From: a bacterium
Lineage (GTDB): Bacteria; Bacillota; Clostridia; Lachnospirales; Lachnospiraceae
Assembly: GCA_023663725.1 (NCBI GenBank)
Contig: JAMPGX010000014.1
Coordinates: 35,890 to 99,889, forward strand
DNA length: 64,000 bases
Reading direction: 5' to 3'
The notes under the pieces are model-generated. The model did no database searches. It was not told the origin of the DNA and saw only the letters and a program-made list of their open reading frames with translations. Shown one piece after another: positions 1 through 8,574 of this stretch; the first letter of the stretch is position 1, and each line of letters opens with the position of its first letter. The translations under genes and the position numbers were made by a program.

Positions 1-902
1 ATGAAGTCATCTGTCAACTGCGCCCTCTTGCCAATAGCGATCTTCTCGCAGAAATGCTCTATCGTATCCTGCGTCTGCGCCACCTCGGTGCCAAACAGCG
101 AATTCCTCTTAAGCCCTGTCTTGTCCTCAATGATGATGGCGGAAACGCCCATCCTCTCCAGCGTGCGAACCGTGTAGGCAAAATGCTCCACCAGCCCCCC
201 CGTATCCCCGTCAAAGATAATAGGTTTGGTCGTCACCTCCATGATATCGTCTATGGTGCGCAAGCGCGAGGTCAAGTCCACCAGCTCTATATCCGGCTTT
301 CCCTTGGCTGTGGAATCACACAGCGAGCTTACCCACATCGCGTCAAACTGATCGAGTTCTCCGTTTCGCTCCACCACAGTCTTCTCAGCGATCAATCCTG
401 TCAGACCGCTGTGTACCTCGATGGTCTTAACGATGGGACAGAGAGGCAGCAGACGCCGCAGCCTCTTCCTGCGATATTCAGGCATACCGGCCTTTTCCCG
501 AATGCGTGCATCAATTCTCTTCACATTGTCATTGTAGGTATAAGGCACATCTATGATCTCGCCGCCATATTCCCGCAATGTCTCCTCCACCCTGTCCCGC
601 AACGCCCTCAAAGGACCACTTGTCCAGTTATCCCCGTGAATCACATAGTCCGGCCGGATACGGCGGATAACTTCATCATAGCTGATCTCGTCCTGCGTGA
701 CTATCTGGCTGATCCCTGGAATCTCCGATACCATTCTGACTCTCTCCTCAAAGGAGACCGTGGGAAACCGATTGAAACGGATCATAGCGGCGTCGCTCAG
801 GATACCGACTACCACTTTCCCCCGCTCCATCGCCTTATAAAGAATATTTAGATGCCCCTCGTGAATTACATCCGTGCAAAAACAAGTATATACGGTCTTC
901 AT
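1..902 (-). CDS. pepM: Bifunctional nucleotidyltransferase / phosphoenolpyruvate mutase (3'-truncated by window edge)
   Basis: The minus-strand frame reads from an ATG at 902, 45 bases after the phnW stop, with AGAGGA upstream, and is open to base 1; about 300 residues are visible. Residues 1-130 are a HIGH-family cytidylyltransferase domain (H14-E-G-H17, later IHGDNW at 88-93). Residues 160-300 are the start of a phosphoenolpyruvate mutase domain of the isocitrate lyase superfamily: DGDTGG (231-236) and EDKTGLKRNSL (259-269), which matches the EDKxxxKxNS signature. The mutase converts PEP to phosphonopyruvate, the entry step of nearly all phosphonate biosynthesis; the fused domain probably attaches CMP to the final phosphonate. 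It is co-transcribed with phnW. The C-terminal part of the TIM barrel lies outside the window. Confidence 0.9.
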   Translation of the reverse strand, partial: MKTVYTCFCTDVIHEGHLNILYKAMERGKVVVGILSDAAMIRFNRFPTVSFEERVRMVSEIPGISQIVTQDEISYDEVIRRIRPDYVIHGDNWTSGPLRALRDRVEETLREYGGEIIDVPYTYNDNVKRIDARIREKAGMPEYRRKRLRRLLPLCPIVKTIEVHSGLTGLIAEKTVVERNGELDQFDAMWVSSLCDSTAKGKPDIELVDLTSRLRTIDDIMEVTTKPIIFDGDTGGLVEHFAYTVRTLERMGVSAIIIEDKTGLKRNSLFGTEVAQTQDTIEHFCEKIAIGKRAQLTDDF

Positions 903-947
903 CTCTTCTCTGTCCTCTCTTATCCTGCCGCTTTCCGCCGCAGGGTT

Positions 948-2117
948 CTATCCCTGTATGCCCGCCGTCACTGCATCGACTTGCGCCGCGTACTGGATGG
1001 GAATGGATACCTGATACTGCTGCAACGCCTCACGAAGCACCACAAAGAAATCTCTGATATCCTGCTCATCTATGGCGCCCAGTGCACACAGACGGAACGT
1101 GTTGGCCTGGGCAACCTTGCCGGGATAGATCGTAAAGCCTCTCTCATAGCAGTAATCGTGAATTTTCTCAAAATCCCAGTTTGCATCATCCGGATAAAGC
1201 ACGGAAACCACCAGACCTGCCTGCCATTCCCTCCTGATCAGATCCCTGAAGCCCAACTCCTCCAGCCCCCGATGGATAGCCTGAAACACCCTGGTATGCC
1301 GATTCCATTTTGCCTCTTCCCCCTCAGCAAAATATTCCTTCAGAGCCTGCCGAACCGCATAGATCGTCTGAACTGGCGGCGTAAAGTGCATCTCTCCCGT
1401 CCTCTCAAAGCAGTCATACTGCAAGAACAGATTACAATAATAGGAGCGCTTAGGATAAGAACGAGATTGCTCTATGATTTCTCTCTTCCCAATGACAAAG
1501 GATAGGCCTGTCATGGCCATCAGACCCTTCTGAGCGGAAGCCATGCAGAAATCCATGTTCTCCGCCTCGATATCTATCGGGCGCATCGCCAGAGTGGAGG
1601 TAGTATCCACGATGAACACAGCGTGATATTGATGCGCCAGCGCCCCGATCTCCCTGACCGGATTGAGAATGCCCGTACCCGTCTCATTGTGCGTGGCATA
1701 TACCAGCGCAATGTCCTCATTCTCCGCCAGAGTCCGCTCCACCTGCCCTAAATCGGGAAGCTGATCGGACGGAAACCGCAGATTGATATGAGGCAGGCCG
1801 TAATACTCACAAATCTCCACCGCCCTGGCGCTATAAGCCCCATTATTTACAATCAGAACACGCCCTCCCTCAGGCAGCAGAGAATTGAGGCAGATATCCA
1901 TATTGATCGTACCGCTTCCACAGAAAAGAACGGACGTATACTTTTCCTGGTCTCCGTGGACGATCCTTACCAAATCCTCCCGAAGCTCCTTCATCATGCA
2001 GGCGAATTCCTTCTCCCTCGGACAGATATCCGGCACCACCTGAGCCAGCTTAACCGTGTCCGTTGTGGTAGCCGGCCCCGGATTCAGCAGAATATTGCGT
2101 TTAATTGGATAATTCAT
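948..2117 (-). CDS. phnW: 2-aminoethylphosphonate-pyruvate transaminase
   Basis: A fold-type I PLP aminotransferase of 389 residues. The N-terminus LLNPGPATTTD is typical of the PhnW/serine-pyruvate transaminase family, and the PLP lysine is K197 in SAQKG, with D171 and the H143-N-E-T segment as expected for the cofactor site. It interconverts phosphonoacetaldehyde and 2-aminoethylphosphonate; beside a PEP mutase the biosynthetic direction is likely. An in-frame start 30 bases upstream (2147) would translate the AAGGAG ribosome binding site, so I chose ATG at 2117. It is the first gene of the phnW-pepM operon and has a good vegetative promoter. The related activity alanine-glyoxylate transaminase is less likely given the neighbour. 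Confidence 0.9.
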   Translation of the reverse strand: MNYPIKRNILLNPGPATTTDTVKLAQVVPDICPREKEFACMMKELREDLVRIVHGDQEKYTSVLFCGSGTINMDICLNSLLPEGGRVLIVNNGAYSARAVEICEYYGLPHINLRFPSDQLPDLGQVERTLAENEDIALVYATHNETGTGILNPVREIGALAHQYHAVFIVDTTSTLAMRPIDIEAENMDFCMASAQKGLMAMTGLSFVIGKREIIEQSRSYPKRSYYCNLFLQYDCFERTGEMHFTPPVQTIYAVRQALKEYFAEGEEAKWNRHTRVFQAIHRGLEELGFRDLIRREWQAGLVVSVLYPDDANWDFEKIHDYCYERGFTIYPGKVAQANTFRLCALGAIDEQDIRDFFVVLREALQQYQVSIPIQYAAQVDAVTAGIQG

Positions 2118-2170
2118 AATAGCTTGATCTCCTTTTTGAAGACACATCCGACGTCAATTGCTGTGTTTAC

Positions 2171-2199
2171 AGTATATCTTTTTTTTTATAGAGCGTCAA
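2171..2199 (-). promoter_or_regulatory. Vegetative (sigma-A) promoter of phnW-pepM
   Basis: On the minus strand TTGACG (2199-2194) and TATACT (2176-2171) are separated by exactly 17 bases. This would start transcription about 45 bases before the phnW ATG. A second, weaker element resembling a sigma-28 site (AAAA-N15-ACCGATAA, 2244-2218) lies just upstream. Confidence 0.75.
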
Positions 2200-2373
2200 C
2201 AGCCGTACAAACATTTATTATCGGTCGAATTTACAGCACATTTTTCGCTATCCATTTTTTCCGACCTATGGTAATATATAGACATAACTGGCTTTGCGCA
2301 GTCCGGACATGTATCCGAAACTATCGGACCGCGAGACCAATTGTGCATTTTTCTGGGAAAGTGGAAAAGAATT

Positions 2374-3045
2374 ATGAATGTATCAGAACAATATCAGGAA
2401 ATATCAAGGCTAAAGCAGGAGATCAATGTCCGCCTCTCCCACGGAACCGATTATGCGGCCATCAAGAAATTGGCACAGTTCCTCGCTGAGAATCCTAACT
2501 ATCAGAAATTGTACAAGCTTGAAAATCAACTGATTAAATTGCAACATTTTCTGACGATCTGGCGTGAAGAGCAGGAAAGGATGACCGGACAGGTAAAAAC
2601 TGACAATATATTCTATCAGATTAACTCTCTTGACGAATTAGAGCAGAAGTACTGTCGGATAGAATATTACGGCCTGCGAATAGAGAATCATGTCCCGGAA
2701 CCCTATTGCAGTCAATTACTGGACTGGCTTCTGGAGCACAGGGTCAGCGGCATTGCCCTGGGAATCATCATCAGAAACAGAACGGAGAAGGGCATGGAAA
2801 ATATATTATGCGTTGCTCGGGAGTTAAAACGAAAGATGGATTTGCCCAATGCGGTTTATCTGCTGCAATATGCCCGTGAGAAATACCCTGGCGTGGAAGC
2901 GTTTCTTCTGGAAGAGGCGGATTGCTGGATGCAGGTCGGACAGTGGAGATCGGCTCTTTCGCTATTACAAAAGCTTGAAACTCCTACGGCAGAGATACTG
3001 GAAATTATGACAGAATTGCGACAGGTGATCGAAAATGATGAATGA
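2374..3045 (+). CDS. TPR-like helical protein of unknown function
   Basis: I do not recognise a specific family. The 223-residue product is predicted to be entirely helical. A charged N-terminal third (MNVSEQYQEISRLKQEINV) precedes a C-terminal segment with TPR-like spacing (ELKRKMDLPNAVYLLQYARE, then EEADCWMQVGQWRSALSLLQ). ATG 2374 is preferred over 2341 because the GGAAAAGAATT leader sits just upstream. The next gene, a glycosyltransferase, overlaps its end by 11 bases, so the two are translationally coupled. Helical repeat proteins next to glycosyltransferases are common in flagellin-glycosylation loci, where they can act as scaffolds; that role is inference. Confidence 0.65.
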   Translation: MNVSEQYQEISRLKQEINVRLSHGTDYAAIKKLAQFLAENPNYQKLYKLENQLIKLQHFLTIWREEQERMTGQVKTDNIFYQINSLDELEQKYCRIEYYGLRIENHVPEPYCSQLLDWLLEHRVSGIALGIIIRNRTEKGMENILCVARELKRKMDLPNAVYLLQYAREKYPGVEAFLLEEADCWMQVGQWRSALSLLQKLETPTAEILEIMTELRQVIENDE

Positions 3046-3694
3046 ACATAAATTCTGCTTTATTATATGCACCAACAACGAGCTACAGCTGGAGGAATGC
3101 ATCCTATATATCAAACTCCTGCACGTCCCCGAAGGATATCAGACAGAGCTGCTCACAATCCGGAATGCCGTCTCCATGACCTCTGGCTACAACGAGGGAA
3201 TGAGAGCCTCAGATGCAAAATACAAGATCTATCTTCATCAGGATAGTTTTATCGTGGAGCCCTTTTTTCTGGATAAACTGCTGCAATTATTTCAACAGGA
3301 CAAGAGCATCGGCATGATAGGCACATTGGGAACGGAACATCTGTCCCCTGATGGCATAATGTGGCATGAGGACAGATGCGGGGACGCCTATCTATTGGAC
3401 CAGCATGGGGGAAGCCACATCAATCAATTCACACAGGGCTATCGGGAAGTCGAGGCGTTAGATGGACTGTTGATGGCCACTCAATATGATCTTCCCTGGC
3501 GTGAGGATATCTTTCAGGACTGGCATTTTTATGATGTATCTCAGTGCATGGAATTTCGCCGGTCCGGTTATAAGGTCATTGTGCCCGGGCAGGAAAAGAA
3601 TTGGGTCATCCACAGCTGTGGAATATGCTCTCTGTTGCATTATGAGGATGACCGCAGGCTTTTGCTTCAGACCTATCCCGAGATATGCGGCTGA
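3035..3694 (+). CDS. GT2-fold glycosyltransferase, StrF/Glyco_tranf_2_5-like
   Basis: A 219-residue GT-A type glycosyltransferase. The N-terminal strand FCFIICTNNE, the segment SGYNEGMRASDAKYKIYLHQD (position of the DXD-like metal/nucleotide site, HQDSF) and the late EALDGLLMATQYDLPW and DWHFYDVSQCMEF blocks match the family formerly named after StrF. No membrane segment is present. It overlaps the upstream helical protein by 11 bases and its 3' end overlaps the convergent BCCT gene by 22 bases. It probably adds a sugar to the flagellin glycan; donor and acceptor are unknown. Confidence 0.8.
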   Translation: MMNEHKFCFIICTNNELQLEECILYIKLLHVPEGYQTELLTIRNAVSMTSGYNEGMRASDAKYKIYLHQDSFIVEPFFLDKLLQLFQQDKSIGMIGTLGTEHLSPDGIMWHEDRCGDAYLLDQHGGSHINQFTQGYREVEALDGLLMATQYDLPWREDIFQDWHFYDVSQCMEFRRSGYKVIVPGQEKNWVIHSCGICSLLHYEDDRRLLLQTYPEICG

Positions 3695-5244
3695 TGCCCA
3701 TTGCTAACGCTTTCCTGTTCCGACTCTTCTCTGTACTTCTTCGCGTCCTTCAGAAAACTGACTGCGATTAACACAATAACCATCCCAATGGGAAATGCCG
3801 TCACAATGCTCACAGATTGAAGATTTCCCATAGAACTCTCCGCGAACAGCAGGGCGACAGGCAGCAGAATCAGCAGAACGCACCACATCAGCTGGATCAG
3901 CTTGTGCGGCTGCCTGCCATCTTCAAGCCTGCGATAGCTGTAACAGGACGCAGTCAGCGCAATAGAGTCAAAAGAGGTCGCATAGAAGGCCACCATTGTA
4001 ACCAAGACAAGCGCCATCATAAATGTGCCACAGGGCAATGAGCGGATCACTTCAACGATGAGACCATACAGATCACCTGTCTCAACATACAGCGCCACAT
4101 AATCCCTGACACCGCTCATCTGCTTTCCCAGGGAATAGTTACCTAGCACGATGAAGCTGGTCAGCGTGGAGCCCACGCCAAATCCATAGCCTCCAAGGAT
4201 CGTCTGACGCACAGTCCTGCCCTGAGAAATACTGCCTATAAAAAACGGGGCTGCCACGCACCAGACCATCCAATAAGCCCAATAATATACTGTCCAGTTC
4301 TGCGGGAAAGCGGATGTCCGCAGTGGATCAGTAAAGGTTGCCAGTTCAAAGAAGTGTTGAACCATCCTCCCAAAGGAGCTCAGCCCCGTCTCTATTATAT
4401 ATCTGGCTTCTCCGCCAAATAGCAGGACATAGGCCAGCAATCCAAAAAACAGATAAATGCAGGCTCTGGCAAGCAGATGTATCCCCTTAAACCCATGTAG
4501 AAGCGAATAAGTATATATCACGCAGGTGACAATCAGAATAACCGTGTTGATCACAGCATTGTCAACCTCCATATGAAAAAGCTCCCTGATCATGACAGTC
4601 ATCAGAGGCGTGGCAATGCTGAACGTAGTTGCCGTTCCCGCCAGCAAAGCAAATACTGCCAGCAGATCAATCAGCCTGCCGACAATGCCATCTGTGTGTT
4701 TACCCAGGAGCGGCCGACAAGCCTCAGAGTACCTCTGACGCCCTCTCTTCCTCACATGAAGCATAAAGCCAAAAGCAACCGCCAGTACCAGGTAAAAGCC
4801 CCATGGGATAAAGCTCCAGTGGAACTGGGGATATACTCCAGCCCAGTCCTGAATGCTCCCCATCTCCGCCAGATGCGGATCCGAGGCAACCATAATCCAC
4901 TCAGAGAACGAATAAAACAGGATATCCGCGGCAAGCCCACAGGTAAACATCATGGAGCCCCATGCGAAAAAAGAGTATTTCGGCCGCTCGCCCTGCGCTC
5001 CGAGAACAATATCCCCATATCTGGAGGCCGCGAGAAACAGTGACAGCAGGAAGATTCCCAAGCCGATCACCAGATAATACGCGCCAAGGGTATCGCCGAA
5101 AAAAAAGCGGACCTGGCTCAGCGCGACATTGGACTGTTCTGGGAACAGAAAAAATACCACGCACAACGCCACTATGATTCCCAGTGGCACTATCGTTATC
5201 ATCCAGTCAAGCTCTCCATGTTTACTATACTTTTTCCTATCCAT
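3673..5244 (-). CDS. BCCT-family betaine/choline/carnitine transporter
   Basis: A 523-residue polytopic membrane protein with about 12 hydrophobic segments. The hallmark BCCT tryptophan stretch is present in YYWAYWMVWCVAAPFFIG, followed by SQGRTVRQ, the usual loop. These transporters import quaternary amines by sodium or proton symport. The gene follows licC by 3 bases and licA precedes licC, so its likely substrate is choline (or a related amine) for activation by LicA and LicC. It replaces the LicB-type permease of classical lic operons. Substrate identity cannot be read from sequence. Confidence 0.85.
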   Translation of the reverse strand: MDRKKYSKHGELDWMITIVPLGIIVALCVVFFLFPEQSNVALSQVRFFFGDTLGAYYLVIGLGIFLLSLFLAASRYGDIVLGAQGERPKYSFFAWGSMMFTCGLAADILFYSFSEWIMVASDPHLAEMGSIQDWAGVYPQFHWSFIPWGFYLVLAVAFGFMLHVRKRGRQRYSEACRPLLGKHTDGIVGRLIDLLAVFALLAGTATTFSIATPLMTVMIRELFHMEVDNAVINTVILIVTCVIYTYSLLHGFKGIHLLARACIYLFFGLLAYVLLFGGEARYIIETGLSSFGRMVQHFFELATFTDPLRTSAFPQNWTVYYWAYWMVWCVAAPFFIGSISQGRTVRQTILGGYGFGVGSTLTSFIVLGNYSLGKQMSGVRDYVALYVETGDLYGLIVEVIRSLPCGTFMMALVLVTMVAFYATSFDSIALTASCYSYRRLEDGRQPHKLIQLMWCVLLILLPVALLFAESSMGNLQSVSIVTAFPIGMVIVLIAVSFLKDAKKYREESEQESVSNGHQPHISG

Positions 5245-5247
5245 TCC

Positions 5248-5964
5248 TTAATCCTCGATATATCTCTGATATCTGCCATCCAGCGCCGCCAGTTCCTCCA
5301 GGCTGTCCACCTCGATGACGTCTCCGGACTGCATGGGCCGGATGCCCAACTCAAAGTCCTCCGGATGGCAGAACATTGCCACATCATCCCAATAGATCTG
5401 CCGATTCTGTCGGACCTCAAACTCCAGCTCCAGATATGTCCGCAGCTTCCTCCCATCCTCCGCGCTCCAACGGGAGATACTGTATAACTGCCAACCGCCC
5501 CTTCCGCCCGTCCGACTACAGGATGTGACAATGCCATCCATCACAGTCTGCAGCCATTCATCCGTATTGCCATCCACCCAGACGCTGTTATAGCCTGAGC
5601 GCTCGAACTCTGGTGAAAGAATCCGCGGATTGCGTATGATCTGATCCCCGTCAAGAATGATCACATCCTCAAGGTGTTCTCTCGCCACATAGAGCGACGC
5701 GATATTATTACAGGTATCATACCATGGATTATCAATCAACTCTATCCCCGGATATTCTCTCCGCAGGCTCTCAAACTGCTCCTTCCGATAACCCACAACG
5801 ATATAGAGCTCCGTAATTCCATGACCGCGCAGGCCCTGAATGATCGTGTCAATCATCCGCACACCATCCACCCTCACCAAAGGCTTGGGAATCTCCAGGG
5901 TTACTGGCCGTAGTCTTTTTCCAATTCCCGCGGCCATGATAATCGCACGTTTCACCCTATGCAT
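5248..5964 (-). CDS. licC: LicC-like phosphocholine cytidylyltransferase
   Basis: A 238-residue sugar-phosphate nucleotidyltransferase fold protein. The signature MAAGIGKRLRPVTLEIPKP (10-28) holds the nucleotide-binding G-x-G-x-R and the PK lysine; LDGDQ and the late YWDDVAMF and VIEVDSLEEL match LicC, where acidic residues bind magnesium and choline. It should make CDP-choline from CTP and phosphocholine. The frame is open to 6066, but ATG 5964 follows a GGGGAG site and begins with the family N-terminus. It overlaps licA by 8 bases, so coupling is tight. A nucleotidyltransferase for another small phosphoamine cannot be excluded. Confidence 0.8.
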   Translation of the reverse strand: MHRVKRAIIMAAGIGKRLRPVTLEIPKPLVRVDGVRMIDTIIQGLRGHGITELYIVVGYRKEQFESLRREYPGIELIDNPWYDTCNNIASLYVAREHLEDVIILDGDQIIRNPRILSPEFERSGYNSVWVDGNTDEWLQTVMDGIVTSCSRTGGRGGWQLYSISRWSAEDGRKLRTYLELEFEVRQNRQIYWDDVAMFCHPEDFELGIRPMQSGDVIEVDSLEELAALDGRYQRYIED

Positions 5965-6898
5965 CGACTTCTCCCCCCGCCGCTTCACCTCTACCTCCCT
6001 GTTCCTCCCTGACGACTCTGTAGTAGTCCTTCGCATACTGATATTGTGAGAGTGCATACCCTCCAAACTCTACTCCGCACTGTCTTTTATATTCACACCA
6101 GTTACTCCATAGGAGTCCGCAGGCGGCAATATAACAGTATATCTTGACTCTGATATCATCGCCGCATCCCTCTGAAAAATACGCCGCTATGAGCCTGTCA
6201 ATCTGCGGCCTGTCGTACATGGAATAGACGGCAAACATAGCCACATCTATATGTGGATCGTACATCGCCGCATATTCCCAGTCAATCAGACGCACGTCCA
6301 CATCCTCGCCGCTCTCCATAATCAGAAAGTTGTCGGCGACCGCGTCTATATGGGCGAGCGCTTTCTGTCCGGCATGCGCGTCTATAAAAGGCTTCAGCGA
6401 GCGTACATTTTCCTTGGTGACAGAATAGTCTTCATAGACAGAGCTGGCGCCATCCCACAGCGACTCATAAAAGTCAATCTGCCCAAACAAGTCAAATTCA
6501 AACTCTACCGTCAGCTTCATCTCATGAAGCTCCCGAAGCCGCCTCATACATCTCCACACATCATCCGGCCTCCGTGCGTCACACACCCGTGCGCCATCCC
6601 AATACTCCGCAATCTTACAGCCATTATCCCCGTTCATATAGACAATGTTATCGCTGATGCCCTTGCCCGCAATCACACGATATACGTCCGCCTCCTGCCT
6701 GCGATCAATCAGACGATCGGTTCCCTCCCCCGGAATACGGACTATATATTTTTTCCCATCGCAGACAAAAAGAAAGGAATGGTTCGTCATCCCCTTTTTC
6801 AAGACCATCATCTCCGACACGCGCTCCGCCGGGACATGAAGCGCCTCGCACACACTATTGATGGCGTATGCTCTAAGTTGATCCTCATGAATACCCAC
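5957..6898 (-). CDS. licA: LicA-like choline/ethanolamine kinase
   Basis: A 313-residue kinase of the aminoglycoside phosphotransferase/choline kinase superfamily. It has the ATP-site N-terminus (KKGMTNHSFLFVCDGKKYIVR), the catalytic loop HIDAVADNFL (H-x-D-x4-N) and the metal motif LIDWEYAAMYDPHIDVA. It phosphorylates choline (or ethanolamine/a derivative) as the first step of the CDP-choline route. Translation begins at GTG 6898 after a perfect GGAGGAG site. I see no convincing promoter between it and fliC1 and only a hairpin, so it may be read through from the flagellin gene. Confidence 0.85.
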   Translation of the reverse strand: MGIHEDQLRAYAINSVCEALHVPAERVSEMMVLKKGMTNHSFLFVCDGKKYIVRIPGEGTDRLIDRRQEADVYRVIAGKGISDNIVYMNGDNGCKIAEYWDGARVCDARRPDDVWRCMRRLRELHEMKLTVEFEFDLFGQIDFYESLWDGASSVYEDYSVTKENVRSLKPFIDAHAGQKALAHIDAVADNFLIMESGEDVDVRLIDWEYAAMYDPHIDVAMFAVYSMYDRPQIDRLIAAYFSEGCGDDIRVKIYCYIAACGLLWSNWCEYKRQCGVEFGGYALSQYQYAKDYYRVVREEQGGRGEAAGGEVDA

Positions 6899-6945
6899 TT
6901 CGCAGTCTCCTCCGTTTCATAACGGCATATTTTCTGACATTCATA

Positions 6946-6977
6946 GGCCAGCTTCATGGAAAACCATAAAGCTGGCC
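6946..6977 (-). terminator. Hairpin after fliC1 (no U tract)
   Basis: GGCCAGCTT pairs with AAGCTGGCC, extended through a wobble and ATGG/CCAT around a 4-base loop. The 14-pair stem is strong, but neither strand has a run of T after it, so it may act as an RNA-processing or stability element that lowers but does not block expression of licA-licC-BCCT. Confidence 0.6.
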
Positions 6978-6984
6978 TGATGTG

Positions 6985-8457
6985 CTATCCCAGCAAAGCC
7001 AAGACTCCCTGATTATTATTATTCGCCTGTGTCAACATAGCTATTCCGGCCTGCTCCAGGATATTGTGGTTGGCATACTCCACCATGAGCTTCGCCATAT
7101 CTGAGTCCCTGACAGCAGATTCTGCCGCCTGCGTATTTTCCACTATATTGTCCAGATTCGCAATAGTATGCTCCAGCCGATTCTGGTATGCACCCATTCT
7201 GCTGCGCTCCTCGCTCACAAACTTTGTCGCCGTCTTGAAGCTGGAGATCGCTTGGCGCGCCTTGGCCTGAGTGCCTACGTCAACCCCTCGTATCTTCAGA
7301 GTGACTGTGGAGATAGACGGGAGCTCTATCGCCATCTCATGTCCCTCCTCCGCTCCGACCTGCAGAACCACCCAGTCAACCTTGGCCAGCTTGTCGGCAT
7401 CGTCCACAGAATAGGCGGTACCGGGGGCAAATTTCCCGTATTCTCCCCTTGCCTTTATATTGTCATAAGTTGCATTTGACCACCCTGGCCATGTCACAGC
7501 AGTGTCAGCCGACGATTTGATGGATAGAGACTCTCTGGATCTGTCATCATATATTATTAACTTCTTATTCGCCAGATCCACCGTCAAATTGGTGTAATGA
7601 TTCCGAGGATTACCCCCGTCAGTCGCAGCCACAATACGGTTCAGCAGCTCGTCGGCGGTAGTTACGTCTTTGAGACCTACATTATAGATATAATGGCTGC
7701 CGCTTTGCTCCTTGCTGTTGCCGGAATCCAGCGTAAATTTAATACTGTAGTGATTGGTGCAGGTACAGCAGGTGGTATGGAACCCGTTGTTCTCCAGCTC
7801 CTTCAATTGCTGCTCGCTCCCTGTAAATTGAGAGAAATCCAAAGTCGCCGCCTCATGATTGATCGTCGCCGTTCCATTTGACGTTGTTGTGCTGCCATCC
7901 GCGTTCGTAGTCGTCATCACATAATTCTTCGTAGTTTGATGTATCTCCGACATCACGCCCGAAGTAGAACCCTGTCCTACCCAGGCCGGCAGTCCCCCTG
8001 CGATAATCACCTGAGAATTGCCCTCCGGCAGAGGAACATCCTTCCCCTTCAGCACCGGAATCTCATTGAATGTAGCCTTGTCCGAAATAGCGTCAATCTC
8101 CTCCTTGAGCTGCGCGATCTCGCGCTGGATATACGACCGATCCTCATCTGTGAGGCTGCCATTGGCCGCCTTGACGCTGAGCTCTGTTCCGCGGTGCAGC
8201 ATCTCATGCACCTCGGCCATCGCTCCGTCCGCAATCTGTACCATTGAGATGCCATCCTGCGCATTGAGCGACGCCTGCGCAAGACCTCTGATCTGTCTCC
8301 TCATCTTCTCTGAGATAGCAAGCCCAGCCGCATCATCCGCCGCCCTGTTTATCCTGTAACCAGATGACAATCGCTCGGATAATTTATCCCGCCGTTTGCT
8401 GGTGCCAGTATACATTCTATTGGCATTCATAGCCAATAAATTATGCTGTATTACCAT
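6985..8457 (-). CDS. fliC1: Flagellin, large form with expanded central domain
   Basis: A 490-residue flagellin. The conserved N-terminal D0/D1 (MVIQHNLLAMNANRM, then LSSGYRINRAADDAAGLAIS) and C-terminal D1/D0 (RLEHTIANLDNIVENTQAAE to GIAMLTQANNNNQGVLALLG) flank about 240 variable surface-exposed residues (150-395). That region is Ser/Thr/Asn-rich, giving many candidate O-glycosylation sites, and carries an unusual C-C-T-C motif at 230-233. ATG 8457 follows AAGGAGGAAAGAA; an upstream in-frame start at 8481 has no such site. A sigma-28 promoter lies 60 bases upstream. The protein is secreted by the flagellar export apparatus without a signal peptide and polymerises into the filament. Confidence 0.95.
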   Translation of the reverse strand: MVIQHNLLAMNANRMYTGTSKRRDKLSERLSSGYRINRAADDAAGLAISEKMRRQIRGLAQASLNAQDGISMVQIADGAMAEVHEMLHRGTELSVKAANGSLTDEDRSYIQREIAQLKEEIDAISDKATFNEIPVLKGKDVPLPEGNSQVIIAGGLPAWVGQGSTSGVMSEIHQTTKNYVMTTTNADGSTTTSNGTATINHEAATLDFSQFTGSEQQLKELENNGFHTTCCTCTNHYSIKFTLDSGNSKEQSGSHYIYNVGLKDVTTADELLNRIVAATDGGNPRNHYTNLTVDLANKKLIIYDDRSRESLSIKSSADTAVTWPGWSNATYDNIKARGEYGKFAPGTAYSVDDADKLAKVDWVVLQVGAEEGHEMAIELPSISTVTLKIRGVDVGTQAKARQAISSFKTATKFVSEERSRMGAYQNRLEHTIANLDNIVENTQAAESAVRDSDMAKLMVEYANHNILEQAGIAMLTQANNNNQGVLALLG

Positions 8458-8483
8458 TTCTTTCCTCCTTGAAAAACGCACTT

Positions 8484-8493
8484 GCTTCCTTGC
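8484..8493 (-). promoter_or_regulatory. Possible CsrA-type GGA site in fliC1 leader
   Basis: The leader contains GCAAGGAAGC about 25 bases before the ribosome binding site AAGGAGGA, the same arrangement as in the fliC2 leader. Paired AAGGA sites of this kind are bound by CsrA in the Bacillus hag leader; assignment here is inference. Confidence 0.4.
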
Positions 8494-8515
8494 ATGGTAA
8501 ATTATACCATTTAAT

Positions 8516-8543
8516 TTATCGGATGAAAGACTGGATAAATTTA
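8516..8543 (-). promoter_or_regulatory. Sigma-28 promoter of fliC1
   Basis: On the minus strand TAAA (8543-8540), 16 bases, then TCCGATAA (8523-8516). This matches the SigD/FliA consensus and predicts a leader of roughly 50 bases. Confidence 0.75.
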
Positions 8544-8574
8544 TAGCTTGGTCATGGATTTGAAATATAGTTCA

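Noticed and set aside
54-851. Long open frame on the plus strand at the left edge
   Set aside because: It is antisense to the clearly recognisable nucleotidyltransferase/PEP mutase gene and shows no ribosome binding site or protein-like motif.
852-1505. Plus-strand open frame of 217 codons
   Set aside because: Antisense to phnW; composition rich in Arg, Leu and His is typical of a shadow frame.
2300-2340. Imperfect hairpin around GTCCG/CGGAC upstream of the helical-protein gene
   Set aside because: The stem is only five continuous pairs with a long loop, not followed by T residues; not enough to call a terminator or riboswitch.
4573-5043. Plus-strand open frame of 156 codons
   Set aside because: Antisense to the BCCT transporter and of low-complexity basic composition.
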